Shown one piece after another: positions 1-7,217 of a DNA stretch of 15,120 bases. Origin of the DNA: an uncultured beta proteobacterium. Lineage in GTDB: Bacteria > Pseudomonadota > Gammaproteobacteria > Burkholderiales > Burkholderiaceae_C. How positions within the stretch are numbered: position 1 is the stretch's first letter; every line of letters starts with the position of its first letter. A program made the translations under genes and the position numbers. Location: assembly GCA_903870955.1 (NCBI GenBank), contig CAIQEX010000018.1, forward strand, positions 1 through 15,120, written 5' to 3'. Below the pieces are notes generated by a model. That model did not search any database, was not told the DNA's origin, and saw only the letters and a list, made by a program, of their open reading frames with translations.

Positions 1-1
1 G

Positions 2-748
2 TGCTCGGCCATGAGCTGCGCGCTGTTGGGCGAACGCTTCGTCATCCATGGCGGCGGCCAAGACCTGCAGTTCCCGCACCACGAGAACGAAATCGCGCAA
101 AGTGAGGGAGCCAACGGCAAACCACTGGCTAACTTTTGGTTGCACAACGGTTTTGTTCGGGTCGACAACGAGAAGATGTCCAAAAGCCTGGGCAACTTTT
201 TTACCATCCGTGAGGTGCTGGCCAAATACGAACCGGAAACCGTGCGCTTCTTTCTTTTGCGCACCCACTACCGTACCGCGTTGAATTACAGCGATGCCCA
301 TCTGGACGATGCCCGCAGTGGCCTGAAGCGGCTATACACGGCACTTGACCTGATGCCAGAGGATGCCGCTTCCGCGGCGGTGGACTGGTCTAACGACTAT
401 GCGAAGCGTTTTCGTGCCGCGATGGACGAAGACTTTGGCACTCCCGAAGCCATTGCTGTGCTGTTTGATTTGGCATCCGAGATCAACCGGAGTAAATCCG
501 TTTCCTTGGCGAGATTGCTCAAGGGCCTGGGAGATTGCCTGGGGCTCTTGCAGCAGGAGCCCAAAGCCTATTTGCAAGCTGGCGCGGTGTTGTCTGCGGA
601 CCAAATTGAAAAGCTGATTGGCGAGCGCGCTGCTGCCAAGGCGGCCAAAGACTTTGCGCGCGCGGATGCAGTGCGAAAAGAACTCCTGGGTCAAGGCATT
701 GTGCTCAAAGACTCGCCAACCGGCACCACCTGGGAAGTGGCGCAATGA
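2..748 (+). CDS. cysS: Cysteinyl-tRNA synthetase, 3' part (5' end outside window)
   Basis: This is the C-terminal half of cytosolic cysteinyl-tRNA synthetase, the class I enzyme that charges tRNA-Cys with cysteine. The reading frame is open from base 2, so the gene begins before the window and the HIGH signature is not visible. The first codon (2-4) is the Cys of the conserved C-S-A-M segment. That Cys, with the His and Glu of the P-H-H-E-N-E stretch (bases 74-91), matches the zinc-binding residues Cys209, His234 and Glu238 of the E. coli enzyme. The KMSKS ATP-binding loop lies at 173-187, followed by the anticodon-recognition helical domain. The C-terminal end has the family's usual charged helix. 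The stop overlaps the start of the next gene in an ATGA arrangement, so the two are probably co-translated. Identification is secure; only the 5' end is missing. Confidence 0.97.
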   Translation, partial: CSAMSCALLGERFVIHGGGQDLQFPHHENEIAQSEGANGKPLANFWLHNGFVRVDNEKMSKSLGNFFTIREVLAKYEPETVRFFLLRTHYRTALNYSDAHLDDARSGLKRLYTALDLMPEDAASAAVDWSNDYAKRFRAAMDEDFGTPEAIAVLFDLASEINRSKSVSLARLLKGLGDCLGLLQQEPKAYLQAGAVLSADQIEKLIGERAAAKAAKDFARADAVRKELLGQGIVLKDSPTGTTWEVAQ

Positions 749-1398
749 TGGTTGAGGCCGCTGGTTCGGTTCCGACACCGGTGACGCCCACCTATTGGGT
801 TGATGCCTGCAAACACCTGATCAAGAAAGATCGGGTCATGCGCAAACTCATCCCTAAATTTGGCGATGCCTGCCTGCAAACCCGGGGAGATGCCTTTGTC
901 ACGCTGGCCCGCAGCATTGTGGGGCAGCAGATCGCCGTGGCGTCGGCACAAAAGGTTTGGGACCGTTTCGCCTTGTTGCCGCCGAAAATAACACCCGCCA
1001 ATGTGTTGCGCTTGAAGGTCGACGATATGCGGGCTGCGGGCTTAAGCGTGCGCAAGGTCGAATATTTGGTGGATCTGGCGCTGCACTTTGACAACGGGGC
1101 CTTGCATGTGGACAACTGGGCCAACATGCAGGACGAAGAGATCATTGAAGAATTGGTCGCAATCCGGGGTATTGGCCGCTGGACGGCTCAGATGTTCCTG
1201 ATCTTTCACATGTTGCGTCCCAACGTGCTGCCATTGGATGATCCGGGGCTCATTGCGGGAATCAGCCAGAGCTATTTTTCTGGTGATGTGGTCAGTCGCA
1301 GCGATGCCCGCGAGGTCGCGGTGGCCTGGGCTCCCTACTGCAGCGTGGCAACTTGGTATATTTGGCGCTCGCTTGACCCTGTTCCTGTCGAGTATTGA
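745..1398 (+). CDS. DNA-3-methyladenine glycosylase (AlkA-type HhH-GPD)
   Basis: This is a 217-residue base-excision-repair glycosylase of the HhH-GPD superfamily, which removes 3-methyladenine and other alkylated purines from DNA. The helix-hairpin-helix is visible at about residues 137-150 ([14 protein letters not shown]). It is followed by the loop L-P-L-D-D-P-G-L, whose second Asp (residue 166) occupies the catalytic aspartate position (Asp238 in E. coli AlkA). The segment S-I-V-G-Q-Q at 57-62 is also typical. There is no Cys-rich iron-sulfur tail as in endonuclease III, and it is shorter than E. coli AlkA (282 residues), so it resembles the compact AlkA form common in betaproteobacteria. 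The ATG at 745 overlaps the cysS stop; a second ATG at 748 is equally possible. A GGAAG stretch lies about 7 bases upstream. I give no gene symbol because alkA is used for the longer protein. Confidence 0.9.
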   Translation: MMVEAAGSVPTPVTPTYWVDACKHLIKKDRVMRKLIPKFGDACLQTRGDAFVTLARSIVGQQIAVASAQKVWDRFALLPPKITPANVLRLKVDDMRAAGLSVRKVEYLVDLALHFDNGALHVDNWANMQDEEIIEELVAIRGIGRWTAQMFLIFHMLRPNVLPLDDPGLIAGISQSYFSGDVVSRSDAREVAVAWAPYCSVATWYIWRSLDPVPVEY

Positions 1399-1441
1399 AT
1401 TGCAACAGAACGGTCTCCAAACGGAGGCACGGATTCTTTTT

Positions 1442-1446
1442 AGGAG
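1442..1446 (+). promoter_or_regulatory. Ribosome binding site deciding the accA TTG start
   Basis: AGGAG lies 7 bases before the TTG at 1454. It is the only good Shine-Dalgarno sequence near the point where family similarity begins ([11 protein letters not shown]). The frame is open back to 1238, but that extension overlaps the glycosylase gene and shows no AccA similarity. Confidence 0.75.
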
Positions 1447-1453
1447 AAGCGCT

Positions 1454-2431
1454 TTGGCCAAAAAGTTTTTTTTGGATTTTGAGCAGCCCATAGCGGAGCT
1501 GGAAACCAAGATCGAAGAGTTGCGCTATGTGCAAACGGAGTCTGCTGTCGACATTTCGTCCGAGATCGAGCAGTTGGCCAAGAAGAGCCAGCAACTGACG
1601 AAGGACATTTACAGCGATTTGACGCCCTGGCAGATCACCAAGATTGCCCGGCATGCCGAGCGCCCGTACACCCTGGACTATGTGTCTGAAATCTTCACGC
1701 ACTTTATCGAATTGCATGGGGACCGTCACTTTGCAGACGACCTGAGCATCGTCGGCGGTCTGGCGCGCTTCAATGGAACGCCTTGCATGGTGATTGGCCA
1801 GCAAAAAGGCCGCGACACCAAAGAGCGGGGTTTGCGTAACTTTGGCATGTGCAAGCCTGAGGGCTACCGTAAAGCGTTGCGCCTGATGAAGTTGGCCGAA
1901 AAATTCAAACTGCCGGTGTTCACTTTTGTGGACACACCGGGTGCCTATCCGGGCATAGACGCTGAAGAGCGTGGTCAGTCCGAGGCGATCGGACGCAATA
2001 TTTTCGAGATGGCCCAACTCGAGGTGCCCATCATCACCACCATCATTGGCGAGGGCGGCTCCGGCGGGGCGCTGGCGATTTCCGTGGCCGACCAACTCAT
2101 TATGATGCAGTATTCGATTTATTCGGTGATCAGTCCTGAGGGCTGCGCTTCCATCCTATGGAAAACCTCCGAGCGCGCACAGGATGCTGCCGATGCCCTG
2201 GGCATTACAGCCCACCGCCTCAAGGCGCTGGGTGTGATTGACAAGATCGTGAACGAGCCAGTGGGTGGTGCACACCGCGACACCAAGCAGGCTGCCGCTT
2301 TTCTGAAGCGGGCTTTGGCCGACGCGTACCGGCAATTGGCCGATCTGAAGGTCAAAGAACTGGTGGACCGTCGCTATGAACGCCTGCAAAGCTACGGTCG
2401 CTTTACCGATACGAAAGCCAGCGCCAAATAA
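1454..2431 (+). CDS. accA: Acetyl-CoA carboxylase carboxyltransferase subunit alpha
   Basis: This is the alpha subunit of the carboxyltransferase half of acetyl-CoA carboxylase. With AccD it moves the carboxyl group from carboxybiotin on AccB to acetyl-CoA, giving malonyl-CoA for fatty acid synthesis. Translated from TTG at 1454 it has 325 residues, the usual length in betaproteobacteria. The N-terminal helical hairpin ([12 protein letters not shown]) is followed by the crotonase-like carboxyltransferase fold. It includes the R-P-Y-T-L-D-Y segment, E-L-H-G-D-R, the [10 protein letters not shown] loop and [10 protein letters not shown], which form the acyl-CoA site. The protein ends in the D-R-R-Y-E-R-L region expected for the family. 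The codons just after the start contain eight consecutive T bases (1466-1473). It lies 55 bases after the glycosylase and 15 before tilS and is probably cotranscribed with both. Confidence 0.96.
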   Translation: MAKKFFLDFEQPIAELETKIEELRYVQTESAVDISSEIEQLAKKSQQLTKDIYSDLTPWQITKIARHAERPYTLDYVSEIFTHFIELHGDRHFADDLSIVGGLARFNGTPCMVIGQQKGRDTKERGLRNFGMCKPEGYRKALRLMKLAEKFKLPVFTFVDTPGAYPGIDAEERGQSEAIGRNIFEMAQLEVPIITTIIGEGGSGGALAISVADQLIMMQYSIYSVISPEGCASILWKTSERAQDAADALGITAHRLKALGVIDKIVNEPVGGAHRDTKQAAAFLKRALADAYRQLADLKVKELVDRRYERLQSYGRFTDTKASAK

Positions 2432-2446
2432 GGTGCTGAATTCACC

Positions 2447-3430
2447 ATGACGCAATCGCTTGCCGAAGCGATGCGGGCGTTTCAGCCGGTGCTACCGTTG
2501 GCGGTGGCACTCAGCGGGGGCGCTGATTCTTCCGCGCTGCTGGTGCTGTGCGCGCGGCGCTGGCCGGGTCAGGTGCACGCCTTGCATATCAACCATGGCT
2601 TGCAGGCTGCAGCAACTGAATTTCAACAACACTGCCACGGCCTGTGTGCCCAACTGGATGTTCCGCTGCGTGTCAAGGACGTGCAAGCCGGCCACGCCCC
2701 GGGGCAAAGTCCCGAGGATGCGGCGCGCATTGCGCGCTACCAAGGCCTGCTGGAGCTGGCCCAAGGTGGTGGGGGACAGCCCGCCCTACCGGCGATTGCC
2801 TTGGCACAGCATGCCGATGACCAGGTTGAAACCCTGCTGCTCGCGCTGAGTCGCGGAGCAGGCATGGCCGGCTTGAGCGCCATGCCGGCACAGTGGCTGC
2901 GCGGCGATGTGCAGTTTTACAGGCCCTTGCTGGAGGTGGCGGGTTCTGATATCCGTGACTGGTTGGCTGAGGAGCAAACTGCCTTTGTGACCGATCCCAC
3001 CAATGTGGATGAGCGCTACACGCGCAATCGCATTCGCGCCCAAGTCATTCCGGCCCTGCAGGCGACATTTCCGCAATTTCGGGATACCTTTGCGCGCAGC
3101 GCTTCGCACGCGGTACAGGCACAGGGGCTGCTGGACGAAATCGCTGCGCAGGACATGGCGCAGGTCCAACGCGCACGTGACGGACTGCCCTTGCTGGCTG
3201 CATTGCGGTCGCTGAGTGAAGCCCGGCAGGGCAACGCGCTGCGCTACTGGCTGAAGTCCGATTTCGGTGTGATTCCCAGCGCGGCACAGCTGCGCGAGTT
3301 GCAGAGTCAAATTGCCGCGTGCGCGACCCGAGGGCACCGTATCCACATCAAAGTCGGTATCGGCTTTGTGGAGCGCAGGGGCGCTGTACTCGCTTGGTAC
3401 AATCCCACGGTTTTGCCCAACAGAAAATGA
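2447..3430 (+). CDS. tilS: tRNA(Ile)-lysidine synthase
   Basis: TilS uses ATP and lysine to convert cytidine 34 of tRNA-Ile(CAU) into lysidine. This switches the tRNA from Met to Ile charging and AUG to AUA reading; the activity is essential in most bacteria. The 327-residue protein has the PP-loop ATP pyrophosphatase motif S-G-G-A-D-S at residues 23-28 and H-I-N-H-G-L at 47-52. A-Q-H-A-D-D-Q-V-E-T is at about 120-129, and the D-P-T-N / R-N-R-I-R pair is at 183-197. A helical TilS middle domain follows. It lacks the full-length third C-terminal domain of the 432-residue E. coli protein, as in many betaproteobacterial TilS proteins. The Shine-Dalgarno is weak (AAGG about 13 bases upstream, overlapping the accA stop). 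The 3' end contains what may be the lysC promoter. Confidence 0.95.
   Translation: MTQSLAEAMRAFQPVLPLAVALSGGADSSALLVLCARRWPGQVHALHINHGLQAAATEFQQHCHGLCAQLDVPLRVKDVQAGHAPGQSPEDAARIARYQGLLELAQGGGGQPALPAIALAQHADDQVETLLLALSRGAGMAGLSAMPAQWLRGDVQFYRPLLEVAGSDIRDWLAEEQTAFVTDPTNVDERYTRNRIRAQVIPALQATFPQFRDTFARSASHAVQAQGLLDEIAAQDMAQVQRARDGLPLLAALRSLSEARQGNALRYWLKSDFGVIPSAAQLRELQSQIAACATRGHRIHIKVGIGFVERRGAVLAWYNPTVLPNRK
3395..3403 (+). promoter_or_regulatory. Putative extended -10 promoter for lysC
   Basis: TGGTACAAT inside the end of tilS fits an extended sigma-70 -10 element (TG-N-TANAAT). It ends about 31 bases before the lysC ATG. No convincing -35 box lies at standard spacing, which extended -10 promoters can tolerate. 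It would let the aspartate kinase gene be transcribed independently of the upstream operon. This is inference from consensus matching only. Confidence 0.4.
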
Positions 3431-3434
3431 TTTC

Positions 3435-4703
3435 ATGGCCTTGATTGTTCACAAATATGGCGGTACATCGATGGGTTCTACGGAACGCATTCGGAATGTT
3501 GCCAAACGCGTCGCCAAATGGGCGCGCTCGGGTCACCAAATGGTGGTGGTCCCCTCTGCAATGAGCGGAGAAACCAACCGTTTACTGGGTTTGGCCAAAG
3601 AATTGGCTCCTTCCAGGCCGGACGATGCCTATGCGCGGGAACTCGACATGCTGGCCGCTACGGGCGAGCAGGTGTCCAGCGCGTTGTTGGCGATTGCGCT
3701 GCAGGCTGAAGGCCTTGAGTCGGTCAGTTATGCGGGTTGGCAGGTGCCGATTCGCACCGATAGTTCCTATACCAAGGCGCGTATCGAGTCGATCGATGAT
3801 GCCCGGGTGCGCTCCGATCTGGATGCAGGCCGCGTGGTCATCGTGACCGGGTTCCAGGGTCTGGACGATGCCGGAAACATCACCACCCTGGGGCGTGGCG
3901 GTTCAGACACTTCCGCTGTTGCCGTGGCTGCAGCCATGAAGGCCGCCGAGTGCCTGATCTACACCGATGTGGATGGCGTCTACACCACCGACCCCCGCGT
4001 CGTACCGGATGCGCGTCGTTTGAAAACCGTGAGCTTTGAAGAGATGCTGGAAATGGCATCCATGGGCTCCAAGGTACTGCAGATTCGCTCGGTCGAGTTT
4101 GCTGGAAAATACAAGGTTCCGCTGCGCGTATTGAGCAGCTTCACACCTTGGGACATAGACATCAACGAGGAAGCCGCATCCGGCACCCTGATCACTTTTG
4201 AGGAAGACGAACACATGGAACAAGCCGTTGTTTCCGGCATTGCATTCAACCGCGATGAGGCCAAAATTTCGATTCTGGGTGTGCCCGACACCCCCGGCAT
4301 TGCCTACCAGATCCTGGGCGTGATTGCCGATGCCAACATCGATGTCGATGTGATCATTCAGAACGTCAGCAAGGATGGCATTACGGACTTTAGTTTCACC
4401 GTAAATCGCGGCGACTTTGCCAAGGCCGTGGACCTGCTCAAGACCCAGGTGCTGCCCAAACTGGGTGCCAAAGAAGTGCTTGGCGACACCAAGATTTGCA
4501 AGGTGTCGATTGTGGGTATCGGCATGCGCAGCCATGTGGGTATCGCCAGCAAGATGTTCCGTGTGCTGAGCGAGGAAGGCATCAACATCCAGATGATCTC
4601 CACCTCGGAAATCAAGACCTCGGTCGTCATTGACGAGAAGTACATGGAATTGGCCGTGCGCGCTTTGCACAAGGCGTTTGACCTCGACCAGAGCATTGCC
4701 TGA
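3435..4703 (+). CDS. lysC: Aspartate kinase (aspartokinase), two ACT domains
   Basis: This enzyme phosphorylates aspartate with ATP, the first committed step to lysine, threonine, methionine and diaminopimelate. The 422-residue protein begins at ATG 3435, where the family motif K-Y-G-G-T-S-M-G (residues 7-14) appears almost at once; the frame is open further upstream inside tilS but shows no similarity there. G-E-T-N at 45-48, G-R-G-G-S-D-T-S at 153-160 and Y-T-D-V-D-G-V-Y-T-T-D-P at 176-187 belong to the amino acid kinase domain. Two C-terminal ACT domains (about 266-345 and 354-422) are the usual sites of feedback inhibition by lysine and/or threonine. Architecture and length match the alpha-type enzymes of Corynebacterium and Pseudomonas rather than the E. 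coli bifunctional kinases. It starts 4 bases after tilS. A likely internal start for a beta subunit is listed separately. Confidence 0.96.
   Translation: MALIVHKYGGTSMGSTERIRNVAKRVAKWARSGHQMVVVPSAMSGETNRLLGLAKELAPSRPDDAYARELDMLAATGEQVSSALLAIALQAEGLESVSYAGWQVPIRTDSSYTKARIESIDDARVRSDLDAGRVVIVTGFQGLDDAGNITTLGRGGSDTSAVAVAAAMKAAECLIYTDVDGVYTTDPRVVPDARRLKTVSFEEMLEMASMGSKVLQIRSVEFAGKYKVPLRVLSSFTPWDIDINEEAASGTLITFEEDEHMEQAVVSGIAFNRDEAKISILGVPDTPGIAYQILGVIADANIDVDVIIQNVSKDGITDFSFTVNRGDFAKAVDLLKTQVLPKLGAKEVLGDTKICKVSIVGIGMRSHVGIASKMFRVLSEEGINIQMISTSEIKTSVVIDEKYMELAVRALHKAFDLDQSIA
4215..4703 (+). CDS. Possible internal translation product: aspartate kinase beta subunit
   Basis: An in-frame ATG at 4215 (Met261 of LysC) has AGGAAG at 4201-4206, 8 bases upstream. 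Translation from it would give a 162-residue protein holding only the two ACT domains, starting M-E-Q-A-V-V-S-G-I-A. In Corynebacterium glutamicum and Bacillus subtilis the alpha2-beta2 aspartokinases are known to make the regulatory beta subunit from such an internal start at the equivalent boundary. The position and the Shine-Dalgarno are seen; that it is used here is inference. Confidence 0.45.
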   Translation: MEQAVVSGIAFNRDEAKISILGVPDTPGIAYQILGVIADANIDVDVIIQNVSKDGITDFSFTVNRGDFAKAVDLLKTQVLPKLGAKEVLGDTKICKVSIVGIGMRSHVGIASKMFRVLSEEGINIQMISTSEIKTSVVIDEKYMELAVRALHKAFDLDQSIA

Positions 4704-4720
4704 AAAACACGCCGAAGTCG

Positions 4721-4729
4721 TGCGATAAT
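4721..4729 (+). promoter_or_regulatory. Putative promoter -10 region for tRNA-Ser
   Basis: TGCGATAAT resembles an extended -10 element. It ends 11 bases before the mature tRNA 5' end, a natural distance for a transcription start around 4735-4737. The best -35-like hexamer, TTGCCT at 4696-4701 over the lysC stop, is spaced too far away (22 bases). Confidence 0.45.
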
Positions 4730-4740
4730 TTGATTCGTCA

Positions 4741-4833
4741 GGAAACGTGACCGAGTGGCCGAAGGTGCTCCCCTGCTAAGGGAGTATGGGGTGTAGAGCC
4801 TCATCGAGGGTTCGAATCCCTCCGTTTCCGCCA
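4741..4833 (+). tRNA. tRNA-Ser (anticodon GCU)
   Basis: This is a 93-base class II tRNA with encoded CCA. The 7-bp acceptor stem pairs GGAAACG (4741-4747) with CGTTTCC (4823-4829), with discriminator G4830 and CCA at 4831-4833. The anticodon stem CTCCC/GGGAG (4768-4772/4780-4784) encloses the loop CTGCTAA, giving anticodon GCT at 4775-4777, which reads AGC and AGU serine codons. The long variable arm and the T arm GAGGG-TTCGAAT-CCCTC are present. The variable arm and the G discriminator are serine identity features. It lies downstream of lysC and is followed at once by a strong terminator. Confidence 0.98.
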
Positions 4834-4840
4834 AGATTGA

Positions 4841-4870
4841 CCCACAATGAGTAATCATTGTGGGTTTTTT
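4841..4870 (+). terminator. Rho-independent terminator after tRNA-Ser
   Basis: A perfect 10-bp stem, CCCACAATGA (4841-4850) with TCATTGTGGG (4855-4864), encloses a GTAA tetraloop and is followed directly by six T bases (4865-4870). It should end the tRNA transcript and insulate the pilus genes that start 43 bases later. Confidence 0.95.
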
Positions 4871-4899
4871 CTTGGGCGATTCAGTGCAGAATGTTAGGC

Positions 4900-4904
4900 G
4901 GAGG
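4900..4904 (+). promoter_or_regulatory. Ribosome binding site deciding the mshC start
   Basis: GGAGG lies 9 bases before ATG 4914. The only longer in-frame alternative, GTG at 4860, falls inside the terminator stem. ATG 4914 also gives a normal short prepilin leader of 11 residues. Confidence 0.7.
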
Positions 4905-4913
4905 CTTAGTTCT

Positions 4914-5414
4914 ATGGTTGTTGGTGTGCAGGCCGCGCAACGCGGGTTCACCTTGATCGAACTCATCATGACGATGGTGGTCATGGGGGTTCTGGCCGCG
5001 GTTGCCATACCGAAAATCTTCGACGTCAGCGTTTTTGATGCGCGCGGATTTCATGACCAGACTCTCGCCTATCTGCGCTTCGCCCAAAAGACAGCGGTGG
5101 CCCAACGACGCACGGTATGCGTTACCTTTGCCATCAGCCCCAAAAGTACCGTCACCTTGTCCATGGCCACTGCGGCAGGCACATTTGACTGTGCCGTGTC
5201 GACGCCATTGGCCGTTCCTCTGGGCAATTCGACCGGCACCCTGACGGCCAAGTCCGGGGTGGGTTTTGCGACGTTACCGGTCAGCTTCAACTTTGACGGC
5301 CTTGGCCAGCCGATCAGTGCGCTTGGTGCGGCGAAGGCTACCCAGACTTTCCAGGTCAGCGGTGCCTCGGACACCATCACGGTCGAAGCCGGCACAGGGT
5401 ATGTGCATGAGTAA
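4914..5414 (+). CDS. mshC: MSHA minor pilin MshC-like (GspH/FimT-type pseudopilin)
   Basis: This is a 166-residue type IV prepilin. The 11-residue leader ends in Q-R-G and is followed by F-T-L-I-E-L, with the prepilin peptidase cleavage site after Gly11 and Glu at +5 of the mature protein. A hydrophobic helix (about 12-33) anchors it in the inner membrane before assembly. The rest is a beta-rich globular part with two Cys (in T-V-C-V-T-F and T-F-D-C-A) that could form a disulfide. The region after the helix (L-A-Y-L-R-F-A-Q-K-T-A-V-A-Q-R-R) is typical of GspH/FimT proteins. The mshC name rests on this type plus its position ahead of mshD, mshO and mshP, the same order as in Vibrio. It would be a low-abundance subunit that initiates or modifies the fibre. 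It overlaps mshD by 8 bases. Confidence 0.82.
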   Translation: MVVGVQAAQRGFTLIELIMTMVVMGVLAAVAIPKIFDVSVFDARGFHDQTLAYLRFAQKTAVAQRRTVCVTFAISPKSTVTLSMATAAGTFDCAVSTPLAVPLGNSTGTLTAKSGVGFATLPVSFNFDGLGQPISALGAAKATQTFQVSGASDTITVEAGTGYVHE

Positions 5415-5871
5415 GCGACACGCCCGGGGTTTCACGCTGATTGAGTTGATCTTTTTCATCGTCGTGGTGGGCGTGGGGTTGGCCGGCATCGTGTCGGTGT
5501 CGACGACGGTCGTTAAATCAAGCGCCGAGCCCATGGTTCGCAAGCAGGCGCTGGCCGTGGCGCAGTCTTTGCTGGAAGAGATTTTGCTCAAGAACTATTC
5601 AAGACCCACGGACAGCACAGCAGTGAGTTTTGCCAATGGAGGTACCCGCAATCAGTTTGACACGGTTACCGATTACATCGGCTACAACACGGCGGGCGGA
5701 ATTGTGGACGTCACGGGTACCGCGGTGGCCGGACTGGGCAGTTACAACATTAGCCCAGCGGTAAGCGTGGGGCCGGACACGTTGGGCACCCTTGCTGTTT
5801 TGAAGGTTGTGGTGTCCGTGACAGGTCCACAGGGTGTTGTCACCTTGACCGGGTACCGGGGGAATTACTAG
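5407..5871 (+). CDS. mshD: MSHA minor pilin MshD-like
   Basis: This is a 154-residue prepilin with a seven-residue basic stretch before Gly8, then F-T-L-I-E-L, so cleavage is expected after Gly8 with Glu at +5. The hydrophobic helix spans about residues 9-31 (L-I-F-F-I-V-V-V-G-V-G-L-A-G-I-V). The following segment M-V-R-K-Q-A-L-A-V-A-Q-S-L-L-E-E-I resembles PilV/MshD-type minor pilins. ATG 5407 is preferred over ATG 5401 because AGGG at 5396-5399 is correctly spaced for it (7 bases). It overlaps the end of mshC (ATGAGTAA), suggesting translational coupling, and is followed after 2 bases by mshO. The subunit's role in MSHA pili is not well defined in any organism I know of. Confidence 0.8.
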   Translation: MSKRHARGFTLIELIFFIVVVGVGLAGIVSVSTTVVKSSAEPMVRKQALAVAQSLLEEILLKNYSRPTDSTAVSFANGGTRNQFDTVTDYIGYNTAGGIVDVTGTAVAGLGSYNISPAVSVGPDTLGTLAVLKVVVSVTGPQGVVTLTGYRGNY

Positions 5872-5873
5872 AC

Positions 5874-6728
5874 ATGTCCGCACCGCGTTATCTGCACACC
5901 CGAGAGCGTGGATTCACCTTGGTTGAGTTGGTCATGGTGATTGTGATTCTGGGTGTCATCAGCAGCATGGTGGCCGTGATCATGCGTGGTCCCATCGATG
6001 CCTACTTTGCGACCGCCAGACGGGCCGCATTGACTGATCTGGCCGACACCGTCTTTCGCCGCTTGGAGCGCGATCTGCGCAAGGCGTTGCCCAACAGCAT
6101 TCGCACACCGGTCACCGTGCCAGCCAATCAATGCCTGGAGTTCATCCCAACCAAGACCGGTGGGCGTTATAGAGCGGACAACTCAGCGGCTGGATTGTCT
6201 TTCACCACAGCTGACACCAGCTTCAACATGCTTGGTCACAACAGTATCCTGCCTGCTGATCAACGCATCGTGGCGGGTGACTACATTGCGATCTCCAACT
6301 ACGGACCGAACCAGCCCGGGGCCGATGCCTATATCCAGGACAACACCTCGCTGGTCACTAACGTCGGAACCGATTTTCAGAATGCATCGCCGCTAGGGTG
6401 GGAAACCCCGATCACCATTACCAGCAAGCTGTTTCCCCTGGCCTCCGATAGCAAGCGTTTTCACGTTATCCCGGCGGCCGAGCATGTGGTGTCATATGTG
6501 TGCAGCGGCAACAAGCTTTACCGCACCGCCAACAGCACCGACTTCACCAGCAGTTGCCCGACGACAGGCGCGGTCATTGCCACCAATGTGGCCTCGTGCT
6601 TCTTTGACAATACCGGCACCGACCTCGCGCGCAATGCGTTGGTTCGCATCGTGTTGCAACTCAAAGACGGTAAAAACAACGAAGCGGTGCAGTTGCAGGA
6701 AGAGGTTCACGTGGACAACACGCCATGA
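5874..6728 (+). CDS. mshO: MSHA minor pilin MshO-like (PilW/GspJ-type)
   Basis: This is a 284-residue prepilin with leader cleavage after Gly13 (E-R-G / F-T-L-V-E-L, Glu at +5) and a hydrophobic helix at about 14-36. The segment after the helix, G-P-I-D-A-Y-F-A-T-A-R-R-A-A-L-T-D, then R-L-E-R-D-L-R-K-A-L-P-N-S-I-R, is the characteristic MshO pattern as I know it, and the size fits this larger minor pilin. Cys residues in the C-terminal half (Y-V-C-S-G, S-S-C-P, A-S-C-F-F) could form disulfides after export. It starts 2 bases after the mshD stop with a G-rich Shine-Dalgarno upstream, and its stop overlaps the mshP start by 4 bases (ATGA). The four genes C-D-O-P are therefore one translationally linked unit. 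Confidence 0.85.
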   Translation: MSAPRYLHTRERGFTLVELVMVIVILGVISSMVAVIMRGPIDAYFATARRAALTDLADTVFRRLERDLRKALPNSIRTPVTVPANQCLEFIPTKTGGRYRADNSAAGLSFTTADTSFNMLGHNSILPADQRIVAGDYIAISNYGPNQPGADAYIQDNTSLVTNVGTDFQNASPLGWETPITITSKLFPLASDSKRFHVIPAAEHVVSYVCSGNKLYRTANSTDFTSSCPTTGAVIATNVASCFFDNTGTDLARNALVRIVLQLKDGKNNEAVQLQEEVHVDNTP

Positions 6729-7165
6729 GCACGTCTCCCATTCGCCGTTCTGGCCACCATCCACCGCGTCAATCCGGTTTTGCCGCCATCGCCGCCGTTT
6801 TCTTGCTCGTGGTGCTGGCGGGAATGGGCGCTTATATGGTGACCTTTTCCAATGCACAGCAGCTGGGAGCGGCGCAGGATATCCAGAGCACGCGCGCCTA
6901 TTGGGCAGCACGCGCGGGTTTGGAGTGGGCTCTGGGTAGCCTCACCCTGGATTCAACAGGTTGCCCCCCCGCTGCTGGTAAGCCCGCTAACGTAAATACA
7001 GGAAGTGTTTTTTCTTTGGATATCAGGTGTGACCCGCAGACTTATCTGGAAGGAAACGTGACCGTCAAGATATACACCATCGAGTCGATTGCCAGCAGTG
7101 GCTCGGCGGGTTCCGTCGGGTATGTGGAGCGCAGTGTTTCGGCCACTTACGAAGTGCCGCAATAG
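6725..7165 (+). CDS. mshP: MSHA minor pilin MshP-like
   Basis: This is a 146-residue protein with a leader ending Q-S-G, then a hydrophobic helix F-A-A-I-A-A-V-F-L-L-V-V (from residue 19). The +5 residue is Ala rather than Glu, which is unusual for major pilins but matches MshP/PilX/GspK-like tip subunits. The stretch S-T-R-A-Y-W-A-A-R-A-G-L-E-W-A-L (about 55-70) is typical of MshP. Two Cys (residues 80 and 102) may pair. A run of seven C bases at 6964-6970 encodes C-P-P. The gene overlaps mshO by 4 bases. A hairpin with a T run covers its stop codon, so it appears to be the last gene of the minor-pilin unit. No mshQ follows, unlike in Vibrio. Confidence 0.8.
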   Translation: MSTSPIRRSGHHPPRQSGFAAIAAVFLLVVLAGMGAYMVTFSNAQQLGAAQDIQSTRAYWAARAGLEWALGSLTLDSTGCPPAAGKPANVNTGSVFSLDIRCDPQTYLEGNVTVKIYTIESIASSGSAGSVGYVERSVSATYEVPQ

Positions 7166-7183
7166 CGGAGCGGCTGTTTTTTT
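7156..7183 (+). terminator. Possible weak rho-independent terminator after mshP
   Basis: GCCGC (7156-7160) can pair with GCGGC (7170-7174), or CCGC with GCGG through a tight AATA loop. Two bases later a run of seven T begins (7177-7183). The stem is only 4-5 bp and overlaps the mshP stop codon, so termination may be partial. Confidence 0.4.
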
Positions 7184-7208
7184 CAAATGCAATACCTATT
7201 GACGCGCG

Positions 7209-7217
7209 TGCTATGAT
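7209..7217 (+). promoter_or_regulatory. Putative extended -10 promoter for mshE
   Basis: TGCTATGAT fits an extended -10 element, 28 bases before the mshE ATG and after the terminator-like hairpin. A perfect-looking TTGACG lies at 7199-7204, but it is only 7 bases from the -10 and cannot act as its -35. The mshE Shine-Dalgarno AGGA (7235-7238) follows at good spacing. Confidence 0.4.

Noticed and set aside
1415..1441. Possible terminator between the glycosylase and accA genes
   Set aside because: The CTCC/GGAG stem has only 4 bp and the T-rich stretch starts about 7 bases later and is interrupted by a C. A single operon is more likely.
1238..1453. 72-codon N-terminal extension of accA
   Set aside because: It overlaps the glycosylase gene in another frame and shows no AccA similarity. 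The AGGAG-TTG start at 1454 gives the normal family length.
4860..4913. GTG 4860 as start of the first minor pilin
   Set aside because: It lies in the terminator stem and would give an unusually long leader, whereas ATG 4914 has GGAGG upstream.
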